This document shows positions 5,643 through 6,907 of a DNA stretch of 6,907 nt, piece after piece. A program made the position numbers and the translations under genes. Location: the NCBI GenBank assembly GCA_964579765.1, contig CAZOIK010000456.1:1-6907 (forward strand), given 5' to 3'. The notes beneath the pieces were generated by a model. It ran no database searches. It was not told where the DNA came from and was given only the letters and a program-made list of their open reading frames with translations. The DNA is from DATNBT01 sp964579765. GTDB lineage: Bacteria > Acidobacteriota > Vicinamibacteria > Vicinamibacterales > CAVVIG01. Numbering within the stretch: position 1 is the stretch's first letter; each line of letters begins with the position of its first letter.

Positions 5643-5666
5643 AATCCTGCCGTTCTGCGATTCACC
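5627..5666 (-). repeat. Tandem 8-bp array, right arm (4-5 units, inverted)
   Basis: The units are CATCCTGC, AATTCTGC, AATCCTGC and CGTTCTGC, followed by a decayed GATTCACC. They are the reverse complement of the GCAGRATT unit of the left arm. The array ends 2 bases before the TATAAT box of the next gene. Confidence 0.8.
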
Positions 5667-5668
5667 TC

Positions 5669-5674
5669 TATAAT
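5669..5674 (+). promoter_or_regulatory. Probable -10 box for a leaderless carbonic anhydrase transcript
   Basis: TATAAT matches the sigma-70 -10 consensus perfectly in an otherwise GC-rich region. It ends 8 bases before the ATG at 5683, so transcription would begin at or next to the start codon and give a leaderless mRNA. No Shine-Dalgarno is present, which fits. No good -35 is visible: 17 bases upstream reads CCTGCC, which lies inside the octamer array. Confidence 0.55.
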
Positions 5675-5682
5675 CCACCGTC

Positions 5683-6237
5683 ATGATCCGCGCTCACAGA
5701 GGACGTGCCCCGCGTATCGCGTCCGGCGCGTTCATCGACGACTCCGCGCAGGTCATCGGCGAGGTGGAGATCGGCGAGGAGAGCAGCGTCTGGATGTGCG
5801 TCGTCATCCGCGGCGACGTCAACTGGATCCGGATCGGAAAGCGATCGAACGTCCAGGACGGGACCGTCGTGCACGTGATGACGAAGACGCATCCGACGGT
5901 CGTCGGCGACAACGTGACGATCGGCCACGGCGCCATCGTCCACGGCTGCACGATTGAGGACCAGTGCCTGATCGGCATGGGCGCGATCCTGCTGAACGGG
6001 GCGACGGTCGGCACCGGGTCGATTGTCGCGGCGGGCACGCTGCTCGTCGAAGGCGCGAAGATTCCGCCGCGGTCGCTCGTGATGGGCAGCCCGGGAAAAG
6101 TGAAGCGCACGCTCAGCGACGCCGAAGTCCTCGACATCCAGGCCTACGCCGATCGCTACGTGAGCTACCGCCTCGACTACATGAGTGGTGCAGGCGGCCC
6201 CGGCAGTGTTGGGACCAGCAGTAGTGCAGGCCGATAG
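5683..6237 (+). CDS. Gamma-class carbonic anhydrase-like hexapeptide-repeat protein (YrdA family)
   Basis: The protein has 184 residues and a left-handed beta-helix of hexapeptide repeats (about residues 15-125, e.g. VIGEVEIGEESSVW, RGDVNWIRIG), then a C-terminal helix (about 145-167). The family forms cytoplasmic trimers that bind a metal between subunits; some members hydrate carbon dioxide and many have no proven activity. The three metal-ligand histidines are His64 (VVHVM), His82 (IGHGA) and His87 (VHGC). The RGDVN motif (residues 43-47) and the QDG segment (58-60) are also conserved in the family. The start fits the family, which typically begins MIR..., and lies just behind a TATAAT box with no ribosome binding site. 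The last 17 residues are a Gly/Ser-rich tail that I would not expect. Its final codons and the TAG stop lie inside a copy of the palindromic repeat. hisS starts 10 bases later, so the two are probably co-transcribed. Confidence 0.9.
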   Translation: MIRAHRGRAPRIASGAFIDDSAQVIGEVEIGEESSVWMCVVIRGDVNWIRIGKRSNVQDGTVVHVMTKTHPTVVGDNVTIGHGAIVHGCTIEDQCLIGMGAILLNGATVGTGSIVAAGTLLVEGAKIPPRSLVMGSPGKVKRTLSDAEVLDIQAYADRYVSYRLDYMSGAGGPGSVGTSSSAGR

Positions 6238-6243
6238 GCCTGC
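6220..6243 (+). repeat. REP-like palindrome, copy 4, over the carbonic anhydrase stop codon
   Basis: The flank AGTAGT (6220-6225, one mismatch to TGTAGT) is followed by GCAGGCC-GATA-GGCCTGC (6226-6243), a perfect 7-bp stem. It belongs to the same family as the copies at 518-619, more than 5 kb away. The loop plus the next base supplies the TAG stop (6235-6237), and the stem ends 4 bases before the hisS ATG. Confidence 0.85.
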
Positions 6244-6247
6244 TGTC

Positions 6248-6907
6248 ATGTCTACATCGACCAAGCCACCAAGCGGGACGCGCGACTTTCTCCCCGAGGA
6301 CATCCGGCGGCGGGAGCACGTCATCGGCGTCGTGCGGAGCGTGTACGAACGCTACGGCTTCGAGCCACTCGAGACGCCCGCGTTCGAGAACATCGAGACG
6401 CTGCTCGGCAAGTACGGTGAGGAAGGCAACAAGCTCATTTTCAAGATCCTCCGCCGCGGCGAGCACGAGCAGCGCGGCGAGGCCGATCTCGCGCTGCGGT
6501 ACGATCTCACCGTGCCGCTCGCGCGCGTCGTCGCGCAGTACCAGAACGAGCTGCCGAAGTTTTTCAAGCGCTACCAGATCCAGCCCGTCTGGCGCGCCGA
6601 CCGTCCGGCGAAGGGCCGCTTCCGCGAGTTCTACCAGTGCGACATCGACTCGATTGGATCGACGTCGCCGGTCGTAGAGGCGGAGCAGCTCGCCGCGGTC
6701 AGCGAGGTGCTGAGCACGCTTGGCTTTCAGGACTTCAAGATCCGCCTGAACGATCGCCGGCATCTGCCGGCCCTCCTCGCGCAGCATTTCGACATCAACG
6801 CGGCGCCGCAGCAGGGCGACGCGTTGATCGCGCTCGACAAGCTGGACAAGATCGGCCCTGAAGGCGTCGCCGACGAACTCGAGAAGCGGCAGTTGACGAC
6901 GCGGGCG
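6248..6907 (+). CDS. hisS: Histidyl-tRNA synthetase (3' partial)
   Basis: This class II aminoacyl-tRNA synthetase charges tRNA-His with histidine in the cytoplasm. The frame runs from ATG 6248 to the last base of the window (220 codons, no stop), about half of the usual length of about 420-450. The N-terminus KPPSGTRDFLPEDI is the family start signature. Motif 1 is at residues 36-46 (GFEPLETPAFE). The substrate-pocket segment RYDLTVPLAR is at 84-93. Motif 2 spans about 106-136 (FKRYQIQPVWRADRP then GRFREFYQCDID), with Arg116 as the expected ATP-contacting arginine. The RYDLTVP and FYQCD forms are those of the eukaryote/archaea-like HisRS group, not the E. coli type (RPEGTAG). The catalytic HisA motif and the anticodon-binding domain lie beyond the window. 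No ribosome binding site is visible and the upstream stop is 10 bases away, so coupled translation is likely. A GTG at 6224 is a less likely start. Confidence 0.93.
   Translation, partial: MSTSTKPPSGTRDFLPEDIRRREHVIGVVRSVYERYGFEPLETPAFENIETLLGKYGEEGNKLIFKILRRGEHEQRGEADLALRYDLTVPLARVVAQYQNELPKFFKRYQIQPVWRADRPAKGRFREFYQCDIDSIGSTSPVVEAEQLAAVSEVLSTLGFQDFKIRLNDRRHLPALLAQHFDINAAPQQGDALIALDKLDKIGPEGVADELEKRQLTTRA

Larger units (their letters stand above)
5561..5682. other. Gap between the bc operon and the carbonic anhydrase/hisS unit
   Basis: These 122 bases contain no gene. They hold two inverted arrays of an 8-bp unit (5562-5601 and 5627-5666) and a TATAAT box at 5669-5674 just before the next ATG. 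The region appears to separate two transcription units that run in the same direction. Confidence 0.75.

Noticed and set aside
2486..5665. A 1059-codon open frame on the minus strand opposite the octaheme cytochrome
   Set aside because: It is Arg/Leu/Val-rich without any motif, lies antisense to a gene with eight heme sites, and is explained by strong G/C third-position bias.
6224..6226. GTG 6224 as the hisS start
   Set aside because: It lies within the palindromic repeat and adds residues not expected before the conserved N-terminus; ATG 6248 fits the family.
6113..6787. A minus-strand open frame opposite the carbonic anhydrase end and hisS
   Set aside because: hisS on the plus strand has clear family motifs through this region; the minus-strand product has none.

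Overview
This GC-rich window (roughly two thirds G+C by eye) carries six same-strand (+) genes. The first four encode a Rieske/cytochrome b energy-conserving complex: a Rieske iron-sulfur protein (5' end cut by the window edge), a cytochrome b6-type N-terminal half, a much enlarged subunit IV-like C-terminal half, and a 949-residue membrane-anchored octaheme cytochrome c. A gamma-class carbonic anhydrase-like protein and the first 220 codons of histidyl-tRNA synthetase (hisS, cut by the window end) follow. The split cytochrome b, the multiheme c subunit, the APWY variant of the Qo motif and the repeat families together suggest an Acidobacteriota-like soil or sediment bacterium, possibly of the Vicinamibacteria. 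This placement is an inference from remembered gene style, not from a search.

Layout: 1-498 Rieske; 499-631 a 133-base gap filled with three copies of a short palindromic repeat, two of them head to head; 632-1618 cytochrome b (GTG start, strong ribosome binding site); 1631-2707 subunit IV-like protein; 2711-5560 octaheme cytochrome c; 5561-5682 a gap with two inverted arrays of an 8-bp unit and then a perfect TATAAT box; 5683-6237 carbonic anhydrase-like protein; a fourth copy of the palindrome over its stop codon; 6248-6907 hisS.

How they should work together: quinol (probably menaquinol) is oxidised at the Qo site between the two cytochrome b halves. One electron goes through the Rieske cluster to the octaheme subunit, which replaces the usual mono- or di-heme cytochrome c1/f. 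The other returns through hemes bL and bH, with a probable extra covalent heme ci at Cys128 of cytochrome b. The octaheme subunit has one N-terminal membrane helix, then about 165 residues of predicted coiled coil, three CXXCH sites in a His-rich region and five successive class-I-like cytochrome c modules with Met ligands, so it looks like a long wire reaching from the membrane into the periplasm. The carbonic anhydrase and hisS genes appear to be a separate housekeeping unit with its own, probably leaderless, promoter.

Most worth a second look: the octaheme/coiled-coil subunit, the combination of a heme-ci cysteine with loss of the PEWY glutamate, and two families of structured repeats at gene boundaries (a REP/REPIN-like palindrome and inverted 8-bp arrays).
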